The position numbers and the translations under genes were made by a program. A stretch of DNA of 13,533 nucleotides, taken from an uncultured Selenomonadales bacterium. Its GTDB lineage: Bacteria; Bacillota; Negativicutes; Selenomonadales; Selenomonadaceae. Shown one piece after another: positions 6,476 to 13,391 of the stretch. The stretch is taken from contig CALFJC010000002.1 of the NCBI GenBank assembly GCA_937877655.1, forward strand, positions 1 to 13,533. The letters are read 5' to 3'. How positions within the stretch are numbered: the first letter of the stretch is position 1; every line of letters starts with the position of its first letter. A model generated the notes under the pieces. It was given only the letters and a program-made list of their open reading frames with translations. It had not been told where the DNA came from and ran no database searches.

Positions 6476-6481
6476 TTTCAG

Positions 6482-6552
6482 AGCGGGCAATGGGAATCGA
6501 ACCCACCTCTAAAGCTTGGGAAGCTCTCATTCTACCGATGAACTATGCCCGC
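6482..6552 (-). tRNA. tRNA-Gly (anticodon CCC)
   Basis: The reverse complement folds as a 71-base cloverleaf without encoded CCA. Acceptor arms GCGGGCA and TGCCCGC pair perfectly, with discriminator base T. The D arm is GTTC/GAAT. The anticodon arm is AGAGC-TTCCCAA-GCTTT, so the anticodon is CCC, reading GGG. The T arm is GTGGG-TTCGATT-CCCAT. It closely resembles E. coli glyU around the anticodon. It is a lone tRNA gene with its own promoter and terminator. Confidence 0.95.
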
Positions 6553-6562
6553 GCAACTTTTT

Positions 6563-6597
6563 AATTAGGAATTATGAATTAGGAATTAATAATTGAA
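6563..6597. repeat. Heptad tandem repeat, five 7-bp units
   Basis: Units AATTAGG, AATTATG, AATTAGG, AATTAAT, AATTGAA. The tract lies between the tRNA promoter and the tRNA 5' end, so it would be transcribed as part of the pre-tRNA leader. Confidence 0.75.
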
Positions 6598-6630
6598 ACT
6601 GTCTTTGTGATTCTTTAATCAACCATAAGA

Positions 6631-6659
6631 ATTTTAACATTCCCCTGATAATTCGTCAA
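6631..6659 (-). promoter_or_regulatory. Promoter for tRNA-Gly
   Basis: On the minus strand TTGACG (6659-6654), 17 bases, TAAAAT (6636-6631). Transcription would start near 6624, giving about 70 bases of leader before the tRNA, including the heptad tract. Confidence 0.7.
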
Positions 6660-6682
6660 GCGCGATAAAAATTTTTCAAGCG

Positions 6683-6699
6683 GCAATGATTATCGTTGC
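6683..6699. promoter_or_regulatory. Imperfect palindrome, Fur-like operator candidate
   Basis: GCAATGATTATCGTTGC is symmetric at 7 of 8 arm positions around a central T. Its core AATGATTATC resembles part of the Fur box (about 12 of 19 positions match the classical form). It overlaps the -35 of the cbiF promoter, where a repressor would block transcription. Confidence 0.35.
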
Positions 6700-6724
6700 G
6701 TGAAAAATCCCTGCGTGTTAAAAT
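6696..6724 (+). promoter_or_regulatory. Promoter for cbiF-cbiG
   Basis: TTGCGT (6696-6701), 17 bases, TAAAAT (6719-6724). The leader from about 6731 to 6762 is too short for a cobalamin riboswitch. Confidence 0.6.
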
Positions 6725-6761
6725 CATTTCAAACAAAAAATTTTCAAAGGTGGTATAGGCG

Positions 6762-7523
6762 ATGGTACACATAGTCGGAGCAGGACCGGGCGATCCCGAA
6801 TTAATCACAGTCAAGGGGCAAAAACTTTTGAGCGAGGCGGACGTCGTGATTTACGCGGGCTCGCTGGTCAACGAAGAAATTTTAAAATTTTGCAAGCCCG
6901 AAGCAGAAATTTACAACTCCGCGCAGATGATGTTTGAAGAAATTATGCACGTAATCGCGTTTGCGGAAAGAGCGGGCAAAACAACCGTCAGACTGCACAC
7001 GGGCGACCCGTCGATTTATGGCGCGGTTCAAGAGCAGATGGACGCAATGACGGCTCGCGGAATAGAATTCGACGTGACGCCGGGCGTAAGTTCATTTTTG
7101 GCGGCGGCGGCGGCTCTCAAGCAGGAGTACACGGTTCCCGGCGTAACTCAAACGGTAATAATCACTCGGCGCGGCGGCAGAACTCCCGTGCCCGACAGCG
7201 AATCACTCAAAAAACTCGCGCAACATCAAACGACGCTTTGCATATTTTTATCGGTAAATCTTTTGCCGGAAATTAAGCAGGATTTGATGTCGGCAGGTTT
7301 CAAATCTTCGACGCCCGTCGCCGTAGTTTACAGAGCGTCTTGGCCGGGCGAAGAAAAAGTTATCAAAGGACGGCTTGATACAATCGTTAAACAAGTTCAG
7401 GAAGCAAACATTGAGCGCACGGCAATGATTGTCGTCGGGCAATGTTTAAATTCGGAGAACCGTCAACAATCCAAGCTTTATTCTCCAAAGTTCAGTCATA
7501 TGTTCAGGCAGGCGAGATTTTAA
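6762..7523 (+). CDS. cbiF: Cobalt-precorrin-4 C11-methyltransferase
   Basis: SAM-dependent methylation of the corrin macrocycle at C11 during cobalamin ring synthesis (CbiF in the anaerobic pathway, CobM in the aerobic one). 253 residues, normal for the family. The tetrapyrrole methylase signature GAGPGDPELIT is at residues 6-16, VIYAGSLVN at 29-37, the SAM-binding loop RLHTGDPSIYGA at 77-88, VTPGVSSF at 105-112, and the C-terminal VYRASWPGEEK and AMIVVGQ strands. The end, KLYSPKFSHMFR, is the typical CbiF tail. ATG 6762 follows AAAGGTGG. cbiG begins two bases after its stop codon ends, so the genes are translationally linked; the pairing with cbiG favours the anaerobic pathway. Confidence 0.95.
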   Translation: MVHIVGAGPGDPELITVKGQKLLSEADVVIYAGSLVNEEILKFCKPEAEIYNSAQMMFEEIMHVIAFAERAGKTTVRLHTGDPSIYGAVQEQMDAMTARGIEFDVTPGVSSFLAAAAALKQEYTVPGVTQTVIITRRGGRTPVPDSESLKKLAQHQTTLCIFLSVNLLPEIKQDLMSAGFKSSTPVAVVYRASWPGEEKVIKGRLDTIVKQVQEANIERTAMIVVGQCLNSENRQQSKLYSPKFSHMFRQARF

Positions 7524-7524
7524 A

Positions 7525-8415
7525 TTGAGAACAGCAATTATATCCTTGACGGCGACGGGTGCCCGACTTGCCGAGAAAATTTCTTCAAAAGTCGGCGGGC
7601 AGACCTTTGCGAAGGGAAGAAATTTCACAAAGCTTGTCGATTTAATCGCGGAGATTTTCGGCAAGTTTGACGGACTTATTTTTATCTGCGCGGCGGGCAT
7701 TGCGGTAAGGATGATCGCGCCGCATATTGTAAGCAAACTCAGCGACCCGGCGGTTTTGGTTATCGACGAGCGCGGGCAAAATGTCATAAGTCTTTTGAGC
7801 GGGCATGTCGGGCGGGCGAATGAACTTGCGCTTGAAATTGCAAAAGCGATTGAAGCAAATCCTGTTATCACGACGGCAACGGACGTTGAAGGAAAATTTC
7901 CTGTCGATGCGATTGTTTCAAAGCTCGGACTTGTGCCCGAACCGAAAGAAGCGATTAAGGCGATTAACGCGGCGATTCTGCGCGGCGAAGAAATTTTTGT
8001 GACGGCAGGCGACGTGCGCTTGAATTTAATTCCGCAAAATTTAATTGCGGGCGTCGGTTGCAGACGGGGAACTTCTTCGCTGAAAATTTTTGAGGCACTT
8101 CAACGGGCTTGCGCAATGATTCATCAGCCGATTGAGCGCGTGAAATTTTTGGCGAGCGTCGACGCAAAAAAAGATGAAGTCGGCTTGTTGTCATTGGCGG
8201 AAGTCATGGGGCTTGAGATAAAATTTTTTTCCGCAAGCGAGCTCCAAAAAAAAATCGACGAGTACAAACTCGACGAATCAAAATTTGTTACGCGGTCGGT
8301 CGGTGTCGGAAATGTTTGCGAGGCGGCGGCATTGTGTTGCGTTGAAGGAGCGCGATTTGCCTTGCCGAAAACCGCATTTAAGGGCGTGACGGTTGCTCTG
8401 TTATGGGAAAGATGA
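7525..8415 (+). CDS. cbiG: Cobalt-precorrin-5A hydrolase
   Basis: Opens the ring-A delta-lactone of cobalt-precorrin-5A, releasing acetaldehyde and giving cobalt-precorrin-5B. It is diagnostic of the anaerobic cobalamin route. 296 residues with the usual three-part CbiG layout. The N-terminal domain carries FICAAGIAVRMIAP (53-66) and the highly conserved ISLLSGHVGRANELA (88-102). There is a middle region to about residue 170. The C-terminal domain starts with AGVGCRRGTS (175-184) and contains RSVGVGNVCEAAAL (257-270). The start is TTG 7525, one base after the cbiF stop, with a modest GGCGAG ribosome site; no better start is close. Ends at a strong terminator. The next ring genes (cbiH, cbiJ and others) are not here. 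Confidence 0.94.
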   Translation: MRTAIISLTATGARLAEKISSKVGGQTFAKGRNFTKLVDLIAEIFGKFDGLIFICAAGIAVRMIAPHIVSKLSDPAVLVIDERGQNVISLLSGHVGRANELALEIAKAIEANPVITTATDVEGKFPVDAIVSKLGLVPEPKEAIKAINAAILRGEEIFVTAGDVRLNLIPQNLIAGVGCRRGTSSLKIFEALQRACAMIHQPIERVKFLASVDAKKDEVGLLSLAEVMGLEIKFFSASELQKKIDEYKLDESKFVTRSVGVGNVCEAAALCCVEGARFALPKTAFKGVTVALLWER

Positions 8416-8436
8416 ATTTATAATTTCGATAAAAAA

Positions 8437-8463
8437 ATCTTCCGCTTTTCGGAAGGTTTTTTT
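8437..8463. terminator. Bidirectional terminator between cbiG and the EamA gene
   Basis: CTTCCG (8439-8444), loop CTTTT, CGGAAG (8450-8455), then GTTTTTTTT. The minus strand ends in ATTTTTTT, so it also ends the leftward EamA gene, whose stop codon overlaps the tract. Confidence 0.88.
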
Positions 8464-9355
8464 ATTTTTTGACTATCGACGGCATGATTATCGCCAGTAA
8501 AACCAAAATTATTCCCAACGACTCGATTAAGCCGAATTTTGTTCCGAAAACCAGCCAACTTATGATTACCGACGCCGCCGGTTCCGTCGTCACCGTGATT
8601 GCCGCTTCTTCCGGCGTCAAAAATTTTAATCCTGCGTTGAAACTCAAAAAGGCTCCGACCGTCCCGAAAATTATTATCCAAATCACGTCAAAAATTACTT
8701 CCGCGCCGAAAAACGGCTGCCAACTTCGATTATCTATCAAAAAAAATGTTGACAAGCCGCCGATAAACATTCCTGCGCCCGTCAAAAACAACGGATCAAT
8801 TTTTTTTGCGAATAAATGTTTCGGATATATCGTGCTGAAAGCAAAAGTCACGCCGCTTGCCAAGCTCCACAGCACACAGCCCATTGGAACTAATAATTTT
8901 GTTGGATTTCCGCCCGTTACGAGTAAAAAAACGCCGATCATCGCAAAAATTACCGCCAAAATTTCTCCGAGCTTGGGAAACTTTTTATGATAAAATGACT
9001 CCCAAATAACGACCATTGCGGGACATGAATAACAAATTACGGTTGTCGCCGCCGCTCCGCCTATCGATATTCCTTGAAAATAGGTGAATTGCATGAACAT
9101 AACGCCGATAATGCCGTAAATCACAACGTCAAGCCAAAATCGCGGCTCTTTGTTCAAAATTTCGAGCGACAATCGGAAATTTTTCCGCCGTGAACCGATT
9201 ATTATCAAAATCAAGCCCGCCGCGCACATGCGAATATTCGTAAGTTCCATTGCCGTTTTTTCAGAGTGAGTAAAAAAATCTTGTACCGCCACGCCCGAAC
9301 TCGCCCATAAAATCCCCGCCATGCCGACAAAAATTAACGCCAAACTCCTTTTCAA
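8462..9355 (-). CDS. EamA-family (DMT superfamily) transporter
   Basis: Inner-membrane metabolite exporter or importer of the drug/metabolite transporter superfamily; the substrate cannot be told from sequence. 297 residues with about ten hydrophobic segments in two EamA repeats, roughly residues 8-135 and 155-293. Family features include GILWASSGVAVQDFF near the start, the end of the first repeat GGAAATTVICYSCPAMVVIWE (split here as GGAAATTVICYS then CPAMVV), and the mirrored LTPEEAAITVTTEPAAS in the second repeat. The start is TTG 9355 with AGGAGG 8 bases before it. That ribosome site overlaps the TAG stop of the upstream znuB-like gene, so the two form an operon. Confidence 0.88.
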   Translation of the reverse strand: MKRSLALIFVGMAGILWASSGVAVQDFFTHSEKTAMELTNIRMCAAGLILIIIGSRRKNFRLSLEILNKEPRFWLDVVIYGIIGVMFMQFTYFQGISIGGAAATTVICYSCPAMVVIWESFYHKKFPKLGEILAVIFAMIGVFLLVTGGNPTKLLVPMGCVLWSLASGVTFAFSTIYPKHLFAKKIDPLFLTGAGMFIGGLSTFFLIDNRSWQPFFGAEVIFDVIWIIIFGTVGAFLSFNAGLKFLTPEEAAITVTTEPAASVIISWLVFGTKFGLIESLGIILVLLAIIMPSIVKK

Positions 9356-9367
9356 CCCAAAATCCTC

Positions 9368-10165
9368 CTATTTTATGAAACGCGGCTTTAAAATCAGTGT
9401 CAAGAAATAAATTATCGCCGCAAAAACTACAATCGTTGCTCCAGCCGCTGAATTTATTTCGTATGACAAAAATAATCCGATTAATCCCGAACTCAACGCG
9501 ATTATTACGCTCAAAACATGATAACTCTTAACGGAATTCGTCACATTTCGCGCCGCCGCGCCCGGCAAAACCAAAAGCGCGTTGATTATCAAAATTCCTA
9601 CCCATTGTATGCTTAATGCCACGATTATTGCCAATAAAACCGCAAAAATCGACTCTATCGGCTGAGTTTTTATCCCGCGACTCCGCGCCAACGTCTGATT
9701 CACCGAAATTATCAATAATCGGTTGAAAAGTATCGCCCAACTCGCCAAAACGATTAAAAATACCGCAAAAAGCCCGATTAAATCTCCTTTTGTGATGCTC
9801 AATAAGTCTCCAATTAGAAATCGCGAAAATTTATTGAACTGCCCGCCCGTCGACATTATCATCAAGCCCAACGCTATCGCCGTCGAACTGAAAACTCCAA
9901 TGACTGTGTCCGCGCCCGCGTGCGATTTATTTTTTATGTAGGTTATCAGCAACGCAAAAATTATCGAGAAGCCCAAAAGCCCGACCATTTCCGAGCCGAC
10001 GCCCAATAACGCGCCTATCGCTATGCCCGTAAACGCGCCGTGCCCCAGCGAGTCCGAGAAAAACGCCATGCGATTTGAAACTACCATTGTCGACAAAAGC
10101 CCGAAAAGCGGCGTCACGAGCAAAATCGCCGTCAACGCATTCCGCATAAATTCATATTCAAACAA
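9368..10165 (-). CDS. znuB: ZnuB/MntB-type metal ABC transporter permease
   Basis: Inner-membrane permease (ABC-3 family) for zinc or manganese uptake. About 265 residues with eight or so hydrophobic segments. Family landmarks are MRNALTAILLV near the N-terminus, VVSNRMAFFSDSLGHGAFTGIAIG, the SRGIKTQPIE coupling region, and LLVLPGAAARNVTNS. The start is uncertain: family alignment favours TTG 10165 (then FEYEFMRNA) or ATG 10147. An in-frame ATG at 10234 would add 23 residues untypical of the family and overlap the start of the divergent gene. No znuA binding protein or znuC ATPase is adjacent, so partners must be elsewhere. Zinc versus manganese cannot be decided here. Confidence 0.88.
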   Translation of the reverse strand: MFEYEFMRNALTAILLVTPLFGLLSTMVVSNRMAFFSDSLGHGAFTGIAIGALLGVGSEMVGLLGFSIIFALLITYIKNKSHAGADTVIGVFSSTAIALGLMIMSTGGQFNKFSRFLIGDLLSITKGDLIGLFAVFLIVLASWAILFNRLLIISVNQTLARSRGIKTQPIESIFAVLLAIIVALSIQWVGILIINALLVLPGAAARNVTNSVKSYHVLSVIIALSSGLIGLFLSYEINSAAGATIVVFAAIIYFLTLILKPRFIK

Positions 10166-10184
10166 TATAATCAACCCCGCGCAG

Positions 10185-10212
10185 ATTGTATCAGCTTTAA
10201 AAATCTTTGCAA
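10185..10212 (-). promoter_or_regulatory. Promoter candidate for znuB-eamA
   Basis: On the minus strand TTGCAA (10212-10207), 16 bases, TACAAT (10190-10185). It would start transcription about a dozen bases before TTG 10165, a short leader. A plus-strand TATAAT at 10166-10171 could serve the divergent DUF1850 gene but has no matching -35. Confidence 0.45.
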
Positions 10213-10232
10213 GCAGGAGGAAACTTGCCGCC

Positions 10233-10670
10233 ATGAAAAAAATTTTTCTCGCCGTAATTGCTCTGTTGATTTTGTTTTTTATCGCTTATCAGCCCAAAAT
10301 TTATGTCGGAACGGAAAAAAGTTCAATCGCGGTGATAAATGCGGAAGAAAACTTGCCTTTGACGATAAAATTTATTCATTCCGTTCAAAAAACGCCCGTT
10401 ATTGAGGAATTGGAATATAAAAACGGCGAATTTGTTCTGCTCCGCACAAAATATAAGTCGCAGGGAGTCGGCTTGCCTTTCGACGCGGCGGACGGAAAAT
10501 TTTATCGGGACGGCGATTGGTTTATCTTCGACGACATGAATCGCCGCTTTAAAAATTTGGAACTTCGGACGGGAAAAGGTACTCAACTGAAAATTATTTT
10601 GGACGGGCGCGAATACGAACTTTATAAATTATTTCCCGTCGGAACGAAAATTATTGTCAGGAGTTTCTGA
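10233..10670 (+). CDS. DUF1850 family protein
   Basis: 145 residues. An N-terminal hydrophobic segment (about residues 3-18) after MKK marks a signal anchor or signal peptide, so the rest is outside the inner membrane. The family hallmark is the FIHSVQKTPVIEELEY stretch (about residues 46-61), followed by LLRTKYKSQGVGLPFDA. DUF1850 proteins are often found with TRAP-T transporters (4TM/12TM fusion type), but no such transporter is here. The role is not known. ATG 10233 follows AGGAGG at a longish 12 bases; no alternative start fits. The next gene, a thioesterase, lies 34 bases downstream behind a hairpin. Confidence 0.8.
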   Translation: MKKIFLAVIALLILFFIAYQPKIYVGTEKSSIAVINAEENLPLTIKFIHSVQKTPVIEELEYKNGEFVLLRTKYKSQGVGLPFDAADGKFYRDGDWFIFDDMNRRFKNLELRTGKGTQLKIILDGREYELYKLFPVGTKIIVRSF

Positions 10671-10682
10671 ATGAAGTAAAAT

Positions 10683-10702
10683 CCTCCGCAAAGGGGGTTT
10701 TT
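10683..10702 (+). promoter_or_regulatory. Terminator-like hairpin containing the next gene's ribosome site
   Basis: CCTCC (10683-10687), loop GCAAA, GGGGG (10693-10697), then TTTTT. The G-run is also the only ribosome site for ATG 10705 (7 bases away). The hairpin could therefore end transcription or hide the site. Confidence 0.45.
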
Positions 10703-10704
10703 CA

Positions 10705-11091
10705 ATGAAAAATTTAATCGGCTTGACGAACACGGCTGAAGAAATTGTTACGGAAAAAAATACCGCGCAGGCTCTCAATTCGGGGAGCTTGAAAGTTTTT
10801 GCGACGCCCGCCATGATTCGATTGATTGAAAAGGCGGCGGCTGAACTTGTCGAAAAAAATTTGCCGCCCGAATCAACTTCGGTCGGCATTTTGCTTGACG
10901 TTAAACATACTGCGCCGACTCCAATCGGTTTGAAAGTCCGCGCAGATGTCAAAATCATTTCGGTTGACGGAAGGAAAATTGTTTTTGAAGTCGCCGCCTT
11001 CGACGAGCGCGGAGAAATCGGGCGCGGCTCTCATGAAAGATTTATTGTCGACAGAAAAAAATTTCAAGACAAAGCCGAAGCAAAAATTTAA
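10705..11091 (+). CDS. FlK-like hotdog-fold thioesterase
   Basis: 128 residues, single hotdog domain. It resembles fluoroacetyl-CoA thioesterase FlK and its many uncharacterised relatives. FATPAMIRLIEKAA holds Thr34 and Glu42, and VKHTAPTPIG holds His68. The Thr-Glu-His spacing (8 and 26) equals that of the FlK catalytic triad Thr42/Glu50/His76. The central strand KIVFEVAAFDERGEIGRGSHERFIV is typical (KIVFEVAAFDE then IGRGSHERF). It probably hydrolyses a small acyl-CoA; specificity for fluoroacetyl-CoA should not be assumed. AAAGGGGG lies 7 bases before the ATG. Its TAA overlaps the stop of the convergent GtrA gene by 4 bases. Confidence 0.86.
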   Translation: MKNLIGLTNTAEEIVTEKNTAQALNSGSLKVFATPAMIRLIEKAAAELVEKNLPPESTSVGILLDVKHTAPTPIGLKVRADVKIISVDGRKIVFEVAAFDERGEIGRGSHERFIVDRKKFQDKAEAKI

Positions 11092-11471
11092 CCGCGAACC
11101 GCTTTGCGTTTGGTTAGATAATTCCAAATTGTGACGATAACCGTTGCGCCGAGTTTTGCAATTAAATAATGCAGGTTGACGACCGCCACGAACAGCCACA
11201 TGCAAAATTGATTCAACACCAAGCCGACCGCGCCCGTTGCGAAAAAAATTATTGCTTGACGCGGCGTTTGCTTCTTCGCGTCTTTGAAAACATAAATGAC
11301 GCAAAGCCAATAGTTGAAAACGACAGTCACGCTGAACGAAATCGCCGACGAATAAAGATAGTAAATGCCCGCAAACTCCGTGAGCGCGAAAAGTATGGCG
11401 TAATCCAAAATCAGCGAGACGCCGCCGACAAAACAGAATCGAATAATTTCAAAAAGCCTTTCACGCGTCAT
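11088..11471 (-). CDS. GtrA family membrane protein
   Basis: 127 residues with four predicted membrane segments (about 11-31, 35-57, 73-93 and 98-118). GtrA-like proteins are thought to move or bind undecaprenyl-linked sugars in surface-glycan modification. Motifs include FCFVGGVSLILDYAILFAL near the start and SFSVTVVFNYWL in the second segment. ATG 11471 overlaps the stop of the upstream ChbG/YdjC gene by 4 bases (ATGA), so the two are tightly coupled. Together they suggest a small glycan-handling operon, but there is no glycosyltransferase next to them. Confidence 0.88.
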   Translation of the reverse strand: MTRERLFEIIRFCFVGGVSLILDYAILFALTEFAGIYYLYSSAISFSVTVVFNYWLCVIYVFKDAKKQTPRQAIIFFATGAVGLVLNQFCMWLFVAVVNLHYLIAKLGATVIVTIWNYLTKRKAVRG

Positions 11472-12319
11472 GACTTCGACCTCAATTCGGAAAAATTTAT
11501 TACGGAGATATTTTTTTCGGCAAGCAAGCCCAAAATTTTTGTTGAAGTTACGGCGGCAAGTTCTTCTTCAAAATTATGTTCCCAGCGGCAAAAGTCCCGC
11601 AAAATTTTATTGTCGGTGCCGGGATGGAGCATGACCTCCGTTGTGCCTTCGCGCAGATTTTCAATCAGCTTGAGTAAAAATTTTTCATTGACTGATTCGC
11701 CCGCAACAATCCCCGTGAAATGTTCAGGCGTCGAGAAATTTTTTTTGTGCGCCTTATGCGCGGCGAATTTTGCAAGGGAACTTAAGCCGAGTCGTCCGAT
11801 AAATTTTCCGAGACTGTCAAGTTCTCCGTCGAAAATTTTCGTGTCGGCAACGCGCATTGCAGAAATTTTTTCCATCGCTGCCAAATCCAAAGCAATTTCG
11901 ATTATGCCCGGTATGTGATGCAAATGTTGATGGCTGTCGAAATGAGTTAATTTTAAACCTGCGCGGAGAATTTTTTCAAGTTGCGCGGCGAGCTCCGAAC
12001 GAACTTCGACAAGAGAAATTTTCCCGCCGAAATATTTTTTTAAGAAAGTCACGTAATCGGCATGAAAAAATCCCTCCGCCGTGACAAGCGAAGGAATTTC
12101 TTCAGGCGGCAAAACGGGGTTGCCGTTCGCCAATGTGAAATGAATCCCGACGCCCAAACCGGGAATTTTTTTTGCAAGCTTAATTGCGTCGTCGAAAGCC
12201 GCGCCGCCCGCCATAAGCGACGTAGACTTTAAACAACCAAAATTAAACGCCTGTTCGACGGCGCGATTAATCAGCTCGTGGCGTCCGAAGTCGTCCGCGT
12301 TCACTATCAATTTTTTCAA
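11468..12319 (-). CDS. ChbG/HpnK (YdjC) family carbohydrate deacetylase
   Basis: 283 residues. The YdjC fold removes N-acetyl groups from amino-sugar substrates (chitooligosaccharides for ChbG, hopanoid sugars for HpnK). Metal-site motifs are present: NADDFG at residues 7-12 (Asp10), GVGIHFTL with His60, and THFDSHQHLHHIPGI at 125-139 (His130, His132). The LHPG motif follows EVM in the C-terminal third. All expected ligands appear intact. The start is TTG 12319, with GAGGAGG 7 bases upstream. Its neighbour GtrA points to a membrane- or envelope-linked glycan rather than chitin catabolism; no sugar importer or hopanoid gene is nearby, so the substrate is open. Confidence 0.88.
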   Translation of the reverse strand: MKKLIVNADDFGRHELINRAVEQAFNFGCLKSTSLMAGGAAFDDAIKLAKKIPGLGVGIHFTLANGNPVLPPEEIPSLVTAEGFFHADYVTFLKKYFGGKISLVEVRSELAAQLEKILRAGLKLTHFDSHQHLHHIPGIIEIALDLAAMEKISAMRVADTKIFDGELDSLGKFIGRLGLSSLAKFAAHKAHKKNFSTPEHFTGIVAGESVNEKFLLKLIENLREGTTEVMLHPGTDNKILRDFCRWEHNFEEELAAVTSTKILGLLAEKNISVINFSELRSKS

Positions 12320-12365
12320 TCGAAAACCTCCTCTGCAGGAAAAAATTTCATACGGCAGAATAATT

Positions 12366-12380
12366 TCAGCTGTTAGCTGA
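12366..12380. repeat. Small inverted repeat
   Basis: TCAGCT (12366-12371), spacer GTT, AGCTGA (12375-12380): 6-bp perfect arms in the divergent region between the ChbG/YdjC gene and cbiB. It has no T tract, so it is more likely an operator or repeat debris than a terminator. Confidence 0.4.
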
Positions 12381-12389
12381 TAGCAAAAA

Positions 12390-12424
12390 ACCTATCACCT
12401 ATAACCTAAAACCTAAAACCTAAA
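12390..12424. repeat. Heptad tandem repeat, five 7-bp units
   Basis: Units ACCTATC, ACCTATA, ACCTAAA, ACCTAAA, ACCTAAA, directly before the ACGGAG ribosome site of cbiB. On the minus strand the units read TTTAGGT. Confidence 0.85.
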
Positions 12425-12439
12425 ACGGAGTTTGATTCA

Positions 12440-13384
12440 ATGAGTTCAATGATTGTGGCAGTCGTCGCCTTTCTTATCGACGCAACGATTGGCGACCCGC
12501 GCAGTAAATTTCATCCCGTCGTTCTTATCGGCGATTTAATTTCTTTGCTTGAAAAATTTTTGCGCCGCGATACCGACAGCCCGTTAAAAAAAGTTTTTAA
12601 AGGCGGCGTTTTGGTTTATGCGGTTGTGATTACGGTTTCACTAATCGGCTTGGGCATAGAAATTTTGACGCGGGAAATTCCGAATCTCGCCTTGCAAATT
12701 TTTCTTCAAGCGTTGGTGTTGAGCTTTATGATCTCGCCGAAAACTTTGGGCAAGGAAGGTTACGGCATTTATCTTTTTCTTGAAACGGATCATATCGAAT
12801 ACGCCCGCGAAAAAGTCGGTTGGATTGTCGGACGCGACACCGAAAATTTGAACGAAGCGGAAATTACTCGCGCCACCGTCGAAACTGTTTCGGAAAATAC
12901 GGTTGACGGAATAATTTCGCCGCTGTTTTACTTTGCAATCGGCGGACTTCCTTTGGCAATTTTTTATCGCGCAGTCAACACAATGGATTCAATGATCGGT
13001 TACAAGAGCGAGAAATATTTTTTCTTCGGGCAAATCGCGGCGCGGCTTGACGACATTGCAAATTACATTCCTGCGCGGCTGACGGGCTTGCTTTTTATCT
13101 GCGCGGCATTTCTTTTGCAACTTGATTATAAAAATGCTTTTGCGATGATGAAACGTGACGCAAAAAAACATCCCAGTCCGAACGGCGGCTGGGCTGAAGC
13201 GACGGTTGCGGGCGCGTTGAATATCAGACTCGGCGGCGTAAATTATTATTTCGGCGAGCCGCATTTCCGCGCCTATATGGGGGAACCAAATGAAAGTTTG
13301 GAGGCGGCGCACATTTTGGGGGCAATTCGCCTGATGTACACCGCCACGATTTTATTTCTGATATTTTTGTGTCTGATATTCTGA
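12440..13384 (+). CDS. cbiB: Adenosylcobinamide-phosphate synthase
   Basis: Integral membrane enzyme that joins the aminopropanol(-phosphate) arm to adenosylcobyric acid, late in cobalamin synthesis (CbiB, also called CobD). 314 residues, family-typical. It opens with AFLIDATIGDPRSKFHPVV, the hallmark D-x-GDP...HPV. Hydrophobic segments follow at about 55-75 and 85-100. Conserved blocks are VGRDTENLNEAEITRATVET, SENTVDGIISPLFYFAIGG, AVNTMDSMIGYKSEKY and FFGQIAARLDDIANYIPARL. HPSPNGGWAEATVAGALNI precedes the final hydrophobic tail. ATG 12440 follows GGAG by 9 bases, right behind the heptad repeat. No other cobalamin gene adjoins it; cbiFG lie about 4 kb to the left in a separate unit. Confidence 0.95.
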   Translation: MSSMIVAVVAFLIDATIGDPRSKFHPVVLIGDLISLLEKFLRRDTDSPLKKVFKGGVLVYAVVITVSLIGLGIEILTREIPNLALQIFLQALVLSFMISPKTLGKEGYGIYLFLETDHIEYAREKVGWIVGRDTENLNEAEITRATVETVSENTVDGIISPLFYFAIGGLPLAIFYRAVNTMDSMIGYKSEKYFFFGQIAARLDDIANYIPARLTGLLFICAAFLLQLDYKNAFAMMKRDAKKHPSPNGGWAEATVAGALNIRLGGVNYYFGEPHFRAYMGEPNESLEAAHILGAIRLMYTATILFLIFLCLIF

Positions 13385-13391
13385 TCGTCCC

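Noticed and set aside
6762..6762. Cobalamin riboswitch before cbiF or cbiB
   Set aside because: The cbiF leader is only about 30 bases. The 120 bases before cbiB hold heptad repeats and a small hairpin, and no B12-box-like sequence was seen in either.
10145..10234. znuB start at ATG 10234, overlapping the divergent gene's ATG
   Set aside because: The extra 23 residues do not fit the family, the candidate ribosome site is distant, and the promoter-like pair lies inside this stretch.
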